DNA of 64,000 nucleotides from Lactuca virosa (Eukaryota; Streptophyta; Magnoliopsida; Asterales; Asteraceae). The stretch is from NCBI GenBank assembly GCA_928212115.1, contig CAKMRJ010005634.1:177470472-177534471 (forward strand), given 5' to 3'. This document shows, piece after piece, positions 32,498-43,675 of this stretch (position 1 is its first letter; each line of letters starts with the position of its first letter). The notes below the pieces were generated by a model. The model made no database searches. It was not told the DNA's origin and saw only the letters and a program-made list of their open reading frames with translations. A program made the translations under genes and the position numbers.

Positions 32498-34322
32498 GGT
32501 TTTTAGCATCGTTTTCTTTGTTTTTCTATGTGTATGTGACATCTCACACGTTAACAGTTGTGCATATTTTCTTGTTGCTTGTCTAAATTACTTCATGTAA
32601 CGACTTTTCCTTTGTTAATTAATGGAACCGATAACAAAATCCTTGTTTACTTTCTTTCTTTTTCTTTTTCGGGTTAAAAGATGGCATTTATGGTTGTCAA
32701 TGTTGATGAAATCTTGTTTAACAATAATATTGAGTACTATATATTCACTATCGTTTCCCCACATTTCTTTATATTACTAGGTCGGGTTGTCATGCACCGA
32801 ATGTAGATATGCACCTCGACTGGTCACGGTCTGGACCATGAACCAAACGGTCCATGCCCTTTGATAATGGCTTGAAAGCACTGGTTTGTACCGATTGTGG
32901 GCGTGTTCTAGAAAGTGAAAATGACATTTATAGCCTTTTCTTTCGAAACATATGTTGATAACTCGCTAAAATCTACATGGATGTTACTGGACTTGCCAAC
33001 ATACCTATCGTATTCGTTATTAAAAATGTATCTTTAATAGTGATGTTTATGAAGAAATGATGAAATATGAATATTGGTTGAGAATTTAGATAGATTTATT
33101 CTTATGATATATGTATGCTTCAAGTAATGATGGAAGTTGAACCACGTGATGTGCTAGAAGCCTAGAACCAGTACATTTCGCTTCTTCTTCTCTCTAGTAC
33201 GTCATATGAAACAAGATAATCCCGAATTTGCTAATGACATGAAAGTTAACATATATAAAAGTTATGGTTTGTTATTTGTTGATGGTTTATTGTTGTTTTT
33301 ATGTAAAAATCCAAAGGTCTACTTTAGGTGTTAATTTGTTGTGGATTTTCCATGGGAGTTTGTTACTTGTCAAATGAGTTGGTTACTTGGGGCTTTACCC
33401 TTTGGGGACCTCTAGTCCTTTTTCGGATAAACAATCATGATGGTCTGCTAATTTAAGAAGTTTTATTTTCGTTATTAATTAAAAAGACATTATGATGTGG
33501 GCTTGCATATCTATCATGAAATATCGAATTTTTAACAAAATACTCATTACAATAAACAACAAATGTGTTTTAGATACGTTAATGTTATGAAACGTGTCAA
33601 ATTGCATATAATACATCTGTCTTTGATGATATTTATTATGCAACTAGCTAGTAAGGTGGGTATGGAGGTGATGGCAGTGGACCTTGTGGTAGATGGATTA
33701 CATAAGGGGAAAAGGGTTGGTCGTTGGGAGGAAAAATATGAAGGGTCGTAAATGATTCCAAACAAATACGAACAATGTATGTTCATACGAACAATGTATG
33801 TTCATGTTTATTTTTTTAAGTTTAACCGAATTAACAAACGTATACGAACACATAAACAAACACATTTTATTGTTTATTTTTGTTTGTTTAAAATTTTACA
33901 TTGTTCGTGTTTTTTTGTGTTTTTTCATTAAGATGTTAACGAACAACATCAAACGAACATTAACAAACATAAATGAACAAGCCAAGCGAAAGTAAATACA
34001 CATAAATAAACATAAACCAATAAAATAATATAAACATTCAAATGAGTAACAATTCATAAAAAAAAAAAGACAAAACTACAAAATTGATTCATGTGGTTTG
34101 TAAAAAACTGTGGATAGAGTCTATAAAGTTTTTAACTCGTATAGAAGGTTTAAAGTCAAAAAATTCTCGTAACTTTGGTCCAAAAAAACTTTAAAAGACG
34201 GTTATTCTTTTTTATTTAATTTGTTACATTTTTTTAATTATAATTTATTACTTTAATAAATAAGAAATAAAAATCCACCAACCTTCTTCCCACACCCACC
34301 CATCGTACCTCATTTCTTTCTC
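32498..34322. other. Downstream of GA2ox, no gene seen
   Basis: The 3' UTR probably ends near 32640. The rest is AT-rich. A 19-bp unit (ACGAACAATGTATGTTCAT) is repeated twice at 33768-33805, each copy itself an inverted repeat (GAACA...TGTTC), within a stretch of AACAAACATAA-like repeats to about 34075 that may be an old transposon relic. Short frames at 33563-33995 have no recognised domain. Confidence 0.6.
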
Positions 34323-34600
34323 TGAAACAACCCAAAAACCAGATATATTTTTTTCATTTTTAAAATAGGAATTACAATCATAATTTGTTTCCAAAATCCG
34401 TTACATCATATCATGTCAAAATATCAGAGTATCAACATTAATAAATGCTGGAGAGTGAATGCTGCGTCATCAAGTCGGGTCCTTCCCCTTAGTACCGGAA
34501 GTACCTGAAAACACCCAAATAAATTGTAAGCAAACGCTTAGTGAGTTCCGAAGATATCACATAACATACTACCACAGATACCATGCGACATACAAATACT

Positions 34601-34740
34601 TGTCATGGGCTACCCCCATGGTCTGATATCCAAGCATCATGGGCTACCCCCATGGTTTGTACCTGGAATGTAATGGGCTATCCCCATGGTCTGATATCCA
34701 AGTGTCATGGGCTACCCCCATGGTCTTCATACAAGTGTCA
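34601..34740. repeat. Four tandem units of about 35 bp
   Basis: Units share TCATGGGCTACCCCCATGG followed by TCTGATATCCAAG or a variant. The CATGGGG...CCCCATG core is palindromic. They lie in the intron-like part of the truncated LTR, just beside the solo LTR insertion. A 62-codon frame across them is a by-product of the repeat. Confidence 0.9.
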
Positions 34741-34741
34741 C

Positions 34742-36726
34742 TGTAACGTCCGGTTCCTGGTATGTATTTAATTCATAAATTATTCATTTTTGTATATACA
34801 CTCGACGAGTTGGAGGCCCCAAACTCGTCGACTAAGATGGATTGGGACATGGGATATGAAATCTACTCGACGAGTTGAGAAGCCTCAACTCGACGAGTAG
34901 GACTGGCAGAATGAAACCCTAATAGGGTTTTGCACCCTATTTAAACACCTTAACCCCCATAAGCTGGCCTCATTTACAGCCTCCATTGTCCCAAACCCTA
35001 GCCACAAAACCCTAATTCACTTTTGAGAGCTTTGAGCCATTTTTGTGCATTCTTCGTGATTTTGAAGAAGGAGATACTTGAAGAAGGAGCAAGGACGTAT
35101 AGGAGGAGAGTAGATCCAGAAGTTGAGCTTCATTTCTGGTTCATCTGAGGTATAAAGCTCCTATCTTTCCTATATTATGCTTAGATCTTGTTTTAGGTTG
35201 TTTTCTTCATGATTTGGTCCAACTATGTTGCCTTTTGCGATTTGGACGTCCTATGTGGGGAAACCCTTCAGATCTAGGGTATTTAGGGGACTTCATGGAA
35301 TAAAGGTGCCAACTTTATGGCCATGGAAGTCCCATGCAACTTGTAGACCAACTTTTTGGTCTTTTAAGCCAAGTAAGCCATGCATGCAAGTAAAAATGGG
35401 AACTTTACATGACCAAATCGTCCCTAGTGTCCAGATCTATGACCCCATGGCTTATCTTGAAGTTTTGATGGCTTTTGGAGTTAGATCTAAGCCATTTTGA
35501 GTTAGGGTTAGGGCTCATTTCTCCTAGAATGGGTCTTAATGGGTAAAGTCGGAAACTTTACCCTCCTAGATGTGTATTCGACCCAGATCTGGAATATGGG
35601 ACTTAGATTCGTAAAACAATGGCTTAATACATTAAGAAAGCTTAACAGACTGAAGAACTCATCGAGTTCATAGAGGAACTCGACGAGTTGGGTCGGAGTG
35701 TCCCGATTATGTAAAAGGAAGGACTCGACTAGTTCAAGGATGGACTCGACGAGCTGATTTGGAAAGTCTCGATTCTATTGATAGGAGGAACTCGACGAGT
35801 TCGTGAAAGAACTCGACGAGTTGGATCGCGATTTCGAGGTTTTATGATTTATGGAACTCGGCGAGTTGATGGACCAACTCGGCGAGTTAAGTCAACCCAG
35901 AATGTTGACTTTAACAAGAATGTTGACTTTTATTTTGACTTTGACCAAAGTTGACCCTTAAGGGGTTATGAGTATGAAAAGGGGAATTAAAGGAAATATT
36001 TTATGTGTAGGAGTTTGAGTGGGGTTGATTTCAGAGTCGAGGAACCTTCAGCTACTTTACAGCATTTGAGGTAAGTTACCTTCACGGTAGAAGTGGGTCG
36101 AAGGCACTAATGTCGGCCCACTAGTACTTATTATAGTTAGATGATTGTCTTTGTGATAATTATCTGGTATGCTACTATTTGTTATGCTCTATGTGTTAGT
36201 ATGTTATGATGATAGGATGCTATGTGGTAGTGGTAGGGGTGAAATAGTCCCCGTATCCGGTTGAAAGAGACCAAAGGGGTAGGCCAACACCCAGATATGC
36301 TAGGCGATTACCGGTTGAAAGAGACCGAAGGGGTAGGCCAACACCCAGATATGCTAGGCGGTTACCGGTTGAAAGAGACCGATGGGGTAGGTCGGGCACC
36401 CAGATATGCCTGACAGTATGTTATTTGTATGGTATGTGGTATGATGGGGGAACTCACTAAGCTTTGTGCATACGGTTTTCAGTTTTGGTTTCAGGTACTT
36501 CTTCTTCGAAAGGAAAGGAGCCGGCATGATTGCAGCATGTCACACCATGATTTCCGCACATGAGATTCTTGGAAGTTATACTCTGATGTTGTTTTATTGT
36601 GACATGTTTTGACTATTGATACATTGGTTTTGTTATGAGTTGATACTATGGAGGTTTTTAGACAAATGGTTTTATAATATTTAAATTAAAAATGAAATTT
36701 TTAGCCTTCATTTTTGGGATGTTACA
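34742..36726 (+). repeat. Solo LTR (gypsy, CTCGACGAGT family), 1985 bp
   Basis: TGTAACGTCC...GATGTTACA, plus orientation, no internal region. Flanks GTCAC (34737-34741) and GCCAT (36727-36731) agree at only three of five bases, so the target duplication is decayed or unclear. Paired CTCGACGAGT palindromes at 34801-34905 and 35655-35890; TATTTAAA at 34938-34945. Splice-like signals: donor at 35150 (GAG/GTATAAAG), exon 36011-36070, donor at 36071 (GAG/GTAAGT), acceptor GTTTCAG ending 36494 before GTACTTC. Hairpin at 36093-36121. Confidence 0.9.
36243..36417 (+). repeat. Three tandem units of about 55 bp
   Basis: Units contain CCGGTTGAAAGAGACCGAAG then GGGTAGGCCAACACCCAGATATGC, repeated three times with a diverged last copy. 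They lie in the second candidate intron of the solo LTR. Related sequence in the opposite orientation is in the gypsy C LTR (38110-38400). Confidence 0.9.
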
Positions 36727-37801
36727 GCCATGGGATATCCGGGTCTTCAGACAATTAAATACATAACAACTATCAATTCACATGTCAGATAATGGGCCGA
36801 CATTGGTGCCTTCGACCCATTGATATCGTGAGAAGAATCACCTCAAACTGCCGATAAATAATAACTGCTCGACTACTGGTCCGAAAATCTCACACTGTAA
36901 ATATACAATTTACCCTAATTAGAATTATCATACAAACCCACTCATTGGCCTAAAATTACTAAGTCCAAACTCTTCAAATAAGGTCCAAAGGCCTTTCTGC
37001 TTTAATGGGCCCAACAAACCTGGGTCTAAAATCAATAACGGGCCATAAGGCCCAAAAGGCCCAACAATGCCACCTAAGGCCCAAAAAGAAAATTGGGCCT
37101 ATCAATCCTAATGAGCCAAGGCCCAAGTGTCCCAAAGCCCAAAACACGCCCCATCAGACCAGAGGACGTTCACGCAACGTACACCATCAGTACGCTTAGC
37201 GTACTTGGATAGTTGGACTTATGGCAGTACATGCAACGTACATCCTAGTATGCCCATCATACAAGGCTACTAAGCATAATCAGTCATTAAGAGCTTAATC
37301 CATGCAGCCACTTTGTCAAATTCCAGATCTTGGTCGATATAAAATTCCTAGGGCATAAAGTTGGCAACTTTATGCCTTTGCATGCTTCATGGGAGCCCAA
37401 CATCCCATTTTGACCAATAAAACTCCCTTTAAGAACTCAAACCCATGCATGGTGCAATAACAACCATCAATATAGCATTTTTGTGCTTCTAACATGCCAA
37501 AGGGACTAGATCTAACACTTCTAACCTTTGGAGTTGCTCAAAATCTCAGAAGTGGTTCCAAGAACAAAAAATGAACTCACTACAAAACCCTAACTCAAAT
37601 TAGCAACAGGATTAGCAAGGTCTGAAATTTTTACCTCCAAAAGCTACTCAATGTGATGTAGATGCAGGATCTAGAAGCTCAACCATGTCCAAGACTTGTT
37701 CACCACCTTCTACTTCTTGCAAATAAACCAAAAAGGGTTACTTTTTACACTTCAAGCTCAAAGATGACTTCTAATGGCACTTAGGGTTTTTAGGGACGTT
37801 T

Positions 37802-39848
37802 TGTAATGTCCCAAAATTCATGACCATAAATTTCATTTTAAATTAGGTAATGTATAAAAGTAGTAGTCTGAAAACATCAATAGTATCATCTCATATCATA
37901 ATCAAAACCAATATCTCAATAACCAAAACATGTCATAAGAAAACATCATCAGAGTACAGCTCCCAAAGATCTCATGTGCGGAAAATCATAGTGTGATGCG
38001 CTGCGATCATGTCGACCCCTTTCCTTTTGAAGAAGAAGTACATGAAACAAAAAATTGAAAACCGTAAGCACGAAGCTTAGTGAGTTCCCCCATCATACCA
38101 CATAATCACATACTGACAGGCGTATCTGGGTACCCGACCTACCCTGTCAGAAATATCTAGGTACCCGACCTACCCTGCTGAGCATACCTGGGTGCTTAAC
38201 GTACACATGTCAGGCATACCTGGGTGACCGACCTACCCATGCCAAGCATATATGGGTGCCCAACCTAGCCTCCGGTCTATTCCAACTGGTTACGGGGTCT
38301 ATCTCACCCCTTCCACTATCACATAATAACATATCATAAACATACTGTCAGACATATCTGGGTGTCCGACCTACCCTCCGGTTTATCTCAACAGGCTACG
38401 GGGTCTATTCCACCCCTCCTACCACTACCACATAATAACATAGCATATAAGCACATAAATCTCATCATATAGTGGCATACCAGACAATTATCACAAAGAC
38501 AATCATCTCTACTATAAACAACTACTAATGGGTCGGCATTGGTGCCTTCGACCCACTTCTACAAGAAGGTAACTCACCTCAACTGTGTATGCCGAAATCG
38601 TACTCCTCGGATGGCTCGGGACTCCTTTCCCTAAAGCATAACAAGTCCCCTAGTTCGTTATTGGGTCCAAGTATAACTCTCTTATGGCCCAACTTCTAAT
38701 TCATGTCCAAGGCAAGGTCCCCTAGTCCTTGACCTAATGGGACTTTCCCGCCAAAGTCCAATCTATAATCAATTGAAGGCCCAAGTCCATTACTTTAAGT
38801 CTTAAAGCCCAATAAGGCTCAAAAAGGCCCAATACCGTAAATCTTAGTCCTAGGATTAGAGGCCTTACTCCACAGTGGGCCATGAGTCCCAAAAATCCAG
38901 GCCGAATCTTTTAAGGCCCAAAAACTCATGTAAACCACTTTGTATGCGTACGCGCGGCGTACCTGGCACATACGCCCGACGTATGCTGGCCTTGACCTGA
39001 AGCGGGAAATTGACCCAGTATGCACAACGTACTGGCCAACTTCCTTAGAACTCCTTTTTTTGACTTAATCCATTAAGTCCTAAAATCCAAAACATAGATC
39101 CAGGTCCTTTAATACCTCCTAAACTAGAAAGTTACAAACTTTATGTCTTTGGATGCATAGATGGGGGGTTAAGACATGAATTAAGTCCTTAAACACACTT
39201 TGTGACCATCTAACACTTGCATGGTTGTAGCTTAACCATCAAGGCTCGAGTTTTATGACTCTAAATGCTTCCAAGAGCTCAAAAGGACAGCTCTTATGGG
39301 ATGGAACTACCAGAACACAAGAAACCTCAACTATGGAGTCAAAATATTCCATAAAACACCCCAAAACTACAACTAAACATGCAATGGTCAAGTTTGGAGC
39401 TTGATACCTCAAATGATTCAGAAAAGATGCTAAACTCCTAGATCTACAAGCCATTCTCACGTTCTTGATCCTTCTTCTAACTTCCTCTTCTTCAAACCCA
39501 CCAAAAATCACCCAAAAGTGCACCAAGTTAGCTCACAAAGCATGCAAGAGGCTTAGGGTTCGATTTCTAGTCTCTAGGGACAGTGCAGGTTGAGGGAATG
39601 AGATTTGGGATGGAGTTAATGTCTTTATATATGGTGCAAAACCTAAAAACTTAGGGTTTGCAGCTGGATAGTTTACGCCCATCGTACGTCTGGGTACGCC
39701 CAACATACGCAAGGCTTCCCCCGCTTCACGTCTCGATCGTGTACGTCGTGCGTACACTATGTACGCCCAGCGTACGATCTTTCTCAAAATTACCATATAT
39801 TATACTTAATTAAATCGAAGGGAAATACCTGGTGACTCAGATGTTACA
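37802..39848 (-). repeat. 3' LTR of gypsy C
   Basis: 2047 bp, minus strand, TGTAACATC at 39848. Palindromic GTACG...CGTAC motifs lie at about 39670-39780 and 38945-39030; TATATAAA on the minus strand at 39624-39631. Splice-like signals: donor at 39407, exon 38630-38578, donor at 38577 (GAG/GTGAGT); the acceptor at 38042 is changed from CAG to CAT before GTACTTC. Polypurine tract GCGGTGGAGATT at 39849-39860. A truncated copy is at 50405-51947. Confidence 0.9.
38110..38405 (-). repeat. Imperfect tandem repeats in the gypsy C LTR
   Basis: Five or more units of about 37-45 bp around GGCATACCTGGGTGCCCGAC with CTACCC following. They resemble, in reverse orientation, the 55-bp units of the solo LTR at 36243-36417. 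Both sit inside the second candidate intron. Confidence 0.8.
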
Positions 39849-39865
39849 AATCTCCACCGCTTGAA

Positions 39866-40417
39866 TTAGACTTCGTCCTTGAAGTATGCTGCTCCTGATG
39901 AGAATAACTCAGGGTAATGCTTCCTCATCTCGTCCTCCGGCTGCCACGTCCATTCCGATCCCCTGCGGTGCTTCCACTTCACCTTCACTAACCCTACCCT
40001 CTTGTTCCTCAGATCCCTAGTATTCCTGTCGAGAATGGATACTGGTCTCTCGATGTAGTTCAGGCTGTCATCCACCTGAATGTCATCCAAAGAAACCACT
40101 ACGGAGTAATCGGCTATGCACTTCCGCAGCTGCAAGCCATGGAAAGTGTTGTGATTCTGTCTAAGCTCCTCCGAAAGGTCCAACCGATATGCTACCTTGC
40201 CCACCCGGGCTACCACCCTGAAAGGTCCGATATACATGGGGCCCAGCTTGCCCCGATTTCTGAAGTGGATGGCACCTTTCCAATGTGACACCTTCAAAAG
40301 GACCATATCCCCGACCTGAAACTCCAAGTCCGATCGGCATCTGTCGGGGTAGCTCTTCTGCCGACTTTGAGTCGTCTGGAGTCTACTCTGGACCTGCTGG
40401 ATCTTCTCCGTCATCTT
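39866..40417 (-). pseudogene. Integrase C-terminus and chromodomain (gypsy C)
   Basis: 182 codons open on the minus strand. After the integrase end comes a GPF-type segment (KLGPMYIGPFRVVARVGK), a HNTFHGLQLRKC stretch, then the chromodomain (VGLVKVKWKHRRGSEWTW, with the aromatic residues usual in it) and the end at PELF. The chromodomain directs insertion in chromoviruses. The frame is cut upstream by the copia insertion at 40417/40418. The same stretch recurs at 51965-52516. Confidence 0.87.
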
Positions 40418-41192
40418 TGTTGGATAAGGTGTCTAAGTCCATAACTATTTATGGTATGTACTTGACCCGACCCGGCATGGTCCATTTGGGTTGCATGACA
40501 TCATGCATTTGGATAAACTAAATAAGAGAAATAACACTTGTAGTTTATTAATATATTATAAGATTCTAATATATTAATAATATTATTTAGTTAGTATTGA
40601 TCAATAATTAATCTAGAATTAATTAAGTGATCAAAAGGAGACTAATTAAATATATGGGTTGATTGTGTAAATCATCCAAACTTGTATAGTGGGCTAGATG
40701 CTCCATGGATTATCTAGTTGGGCTAAGGTCCATAGGATGCTCCATGGATGCTCCATGGGAGTTACAAACCCATGGGTCATGGAAATGAAGAGCCATGTTA
40801 CATTAGGGTTTACATGGTGTAACCCTAAGTGTATCACACTATATAAAGAACATGACATCCACCAAAATCGACTACACTAAAAAGAATAGACGGCAAGTCG
40901 AATTTAGAAGTGTTCTACATTCTCTCAAAGTCATTCCAAAGCACTTGGTGTTGTGTGAAACATTTGAGGCATCACACTTGGGGTGCTAGGCTCTCAAGGT
41001 TTTCAAGGAATCAAATCAACTACAAGGTATGTAACTCTAGCTATCTTTTATGTTTAAAAGTTCCCCATGTATGCTAGATAGGATTATGAACCTTGGGAAA
41101 AGTATTTTGCATGTATTTTAGACAAACATAGATCCAAGGTTTCTAGGGTTGCATGTACACCTTAGGAGTGTTAGAATGCTCAAAACCCATCA
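40418..41192 (+). repeat. 5' LTR of the 8-kb copia
   Basis: TGTTGGATAAGG...CCCATCA. TATATAAA at 40840-40847 and a transcription start about 30 bp on. CAAG/GTATGT at 41026-41032 is a strong splice-donor-like site and is kept in the other copies of this LTR (48298 region, 53114 region) and in the related LTR at 58270. The CTCCATGG motif is repeated. Confidence 0.95.
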
Positions 41193-41193
41193 G

Positions 41194-41206
41194 TGGTATC
41201 AGAGCC
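41194..41206 (+). other. Primer-binding site (tRNA-iMet), 8-kb copia
   Basis: TGGTATCAGAGCC one base after the LTR end at 41192. Repeated at 53283-53295 in the truncated copy. Confidence 0.93.
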
Positions 41207-41886
41207 TAGGCTTGTTTGTTTGATACTTGATGCAAAATTGTGAAAAAAACTCAGTTTTTCTGCACTCTGCATGATGAACTCTCCGAGTCCATGGGGGGAC
41301 TCGACGAGTCCATGACTAAACTCATCCTACTCATCGAGTAGGTTCGTGCACTCGACGAGTAGGAGCCGTAGAATGCAGATTTTCGAGTTTTGCTGCTGGA
41401 AATGGACTAGAAACATTACCCTAAACTGTTTTGGTGTTTTAAAACTTGTTTTAGATGGAGTAATGGTTGTTCTAATCCATTTACAATGGCTAATATCAAA
41501 ATTACATGATTATATGTGTTTATATTTTCTTGAAATTTTGATATGACTATTCATGTTCTTGTGAGTTCTTGATAGATCATAGGAATTACTTGTTTAATGC
41601 TTAATTCATGATCTTTATGTGTTTTAATGGAGTCCATAACTTGTCCTCAAGTGATGGATAACCAAAAGTCACTTTGTATTAATTCCATTAAAATAACACA
41701 TAACTTACAAAAATGAAGAGTCTTCATTTTAATAACTCATAAGTTATGAATTGAAAGGTTTTGTAAAGTTACAAAACTTGCCCTCAAATTTTGGAACATG
41801 TAAAGTCATCTAATAAACTTTAGTTCCAACCCCTAGAATTTTAAAAGTTAAAATTCAACCGTTATACTTTATAATATTATAAGTTT

Positions 41887-41973
<87 letters not shown>

Positions 41974-42802
41974 AGATCAAGTCGTTTTACCGTTAGTAGG
42001 CATCATTCACGAAGACGGTCTATAAGGGGGGTATAAGGTTGTTGCCTATAAAATGGCAGCTTAATAGGTGTCCACTCTCATCCACCGCTTCCATGACTGG
42101 TGGAGGGTCGTTAGCCGAACGGGTAGGACAATGACTTAAAAATTCTCATTAAAAGTATAATGATAATTATAAAGTAACTAAATGTTTTTATAAATTCCCA
42201 ATCTAAGTAACTAAACTCTTATTAATACCCAATCTTAGTTACTTAGGAAAATGTGAATAAGGTGCTAACCCATGAAATTACACTTTGCACTTTGATTAAG
42301 TCGTTGGTGGAGCGTGTGTGGTTAACCGGCACACTAACGTGGACTTAACAAGGTAGGCAAAGGGTGACTTAAGGTTTTTCATAGGTCGGTGGAGCGTGTG
42401 TGGTTAACCGGCACATCGATTAAGTGAAAAACATTAAGGGTACCAAGTAATTTGCGTGGTTACTTCACACCTTGTTTTGTGATCCTCGGTATCCCAGTCA
42501 CAAAACATGAAGGGCACACTCGAGATTGAAACATGCCATTGAAAAGTTCAATGAATCTCAAAAGAATCTAAGAGTTTCTAAAAACCAAATAAAACCTAAT
42601 AAATTATATATTTCGTTTTTCATGGTGGAAATTGGTGAATCGTCATTCACCTACCTTTCAAATATGTTATTACTTAGATTACGACATCCCTCTTCTAAGT
42701 ATAATATATTGTGATTGGGTCCTAGCCTTAATATTACATTTGGGTGTTTTATTAAGGACTATCTTTATATCTAAACTAAACTTGTCTTTTCTTCTGTTTC
42801 AG
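41207..42802 (+). other. Untranslated leader of the 8-kb copia
   Basis: Non-coding. It holds CTCGACGAGT-type palindromes at about 41278-41365, an AT microsatellite (41889-41971), and two copies of GGTGGAGCGTGTGTGGTTAA near 42306 and 42388. Frames here, such as 41346-41546, show no known domain. The first half recurs at 53296-54509. Confidence 0.75.
41889..41971. repeat. (AT)n microsatellite
   Basis: About 83 bp of AT with one G interruption near 41921. The same place in the truncated copy has a longer run (53978-54101), so this site expands. Confidence 0.97.
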
Positions 42803-43672
42803 ATGTCTTCTAAGAATGCTGCTTCTGGCTCAAACCCAACCGACTCTTTCTCTTTCATGAACCTTTATGGGAGAGCCATCTTTGATGGATCCAACTTTAC
42901 AGATTGGATCAGGAACATCAGGATGGTCACTCGGTATGAGAACAAAGAATATGTTATCGACAAGGAGCTTAAGGTACCCGAGCCAGATGCTTCTCCTGAG
43001 GAGCTTGCTGAATATGAGACACATGAAAGAGATGCTACCAAAGTGGCATGCATCATGATGGCCACTATGACAGCCGAGCTCCAAAACTCCTATGAGGACT
43101 ACTATCTTTTTTAGATGCACCAGGATTTGATGGACCGCTACCATCAAAGTGCTCGTCAAGAGCGATATGAAATAATCTCCTCCACGATAACGACCAGGAT
43201 GAAGGATGGTGAACCCATCACGGGCCACATGCAGAAAATGCAAAGGTATGTGGACCGTTTGCTGAAACTTAATGTGAACTTCCCCGAGAAGTTGGCAATA
43301 GATATCATTTTTCACTCCTTACCTTCGTGTTATGATCAATTCCGCATGACATACCATATGAATAAGGAGGAGGTTACCCTCAGCAAACTTCAAGGACTCT
43401 TGAAGACCGCCGAAAGTGGTCTTAAAGGTAAGTCGGTTGTTACCACTCCTACTCCTACTCCAAACTCCGCACCTGTCCTGGAAATCGGGAAAGGTAGAGG
43501 GAAAAAGAGGAAGAACCCTTCGAAGGGTACCAAGGGTAAGACCCTTGATGGCTCCTCTTCGAGTGGAACCAAGAAATGTTTCGTCACTCCTTCTTCTGAC
43601 CCAAAAGAGGCTGAATGCTTCTATTGCCATGAAAAAGCACACTGGAAGCGGAACTGCCCAAAGTACCAATAA
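42803..43672 (+). pseudogene. gag (8-kb copia), one internal stop
   Basis: The ATG at 42803 follows a splice-acceptor-like tract. The frame is open for 103 codons to the TAG at 43112-43114 and resumes in the same frame to the TAA at 43670-43672, 289 codons in all. Domains: N-terminal LYGRAIFDGSNFTDWIRNI, UBN2-type Gag (LNVNFPEKLAIDIIFHSLPS), a Lys-rich stretch and the zinc knuckle CFYCHEKAHWKRNC. Pol continues in the same frame right after the stop. Apart from the stop it looks intact. The stop falls between YYLF and MHQDLMDRYH. Confidence 0.88.
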
Positions 43673-43675
43673 GAT

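Larger units (their letters stand above)
34323..37801 (-). repeat. Truncated gypsy LTR, interrupted by a solo LTR
   Basis: Two blocks, 34323-34741 and 36727-37801, belong to one minus-strand LTR. The left end TGAAACAACCC is a one-base variant of the usual TGTAACATCCC. The promoter end stops near 37801, where the LTR of gypsy C begins, so its TATA region is absent. It has GTACG-type palindromes at about 37150-37260. Splice-like signals: exon 36894-36842, donor at 36841, acceptor before GTACTTC at 34504. The conserved hairpin is at 36791-36821. Confidence 0.75.
41027..42802 (+). other. Candidate leader intron of the 8-kb copia
   Basis: Donor AAG/GTATGT in the LTR and acceptor TTCTTCTGTTTCAG ending one base before the gag ATG at 42803. 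Splicing would remove the primer site, the AT microsatellite and about 1.6 kb of leader and place gag close to the cap. It is read from sequence only. Confidence 0.45.

Noticed and set aside
34583..34771. 62-codon frame with repeated GLPPWS
   Set aside because: Produced by the 35-bp tandem units in the truncated LTR.
35225..35500. 91-codon frame in the solo LTR
   Set aside because: Lies in the first candidate LTR intron; no domain and no counterpart in the other LTRs.
34737..36731. Target duplication of the 34742 solo LTR
   Set aside because: GTCAC and GCCAT agree at only three of five bases; not claimed as a clear duplication.
41889..41971. AT run as a replication origin or matrix attachment site
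   Set aside because: A simple microsatellite; no other supporting element.
42830..43315. 161-codon minus-strand frame
   Set aside because: Antisense to copia gag, crossing its zinc-domain side; no independent signal.
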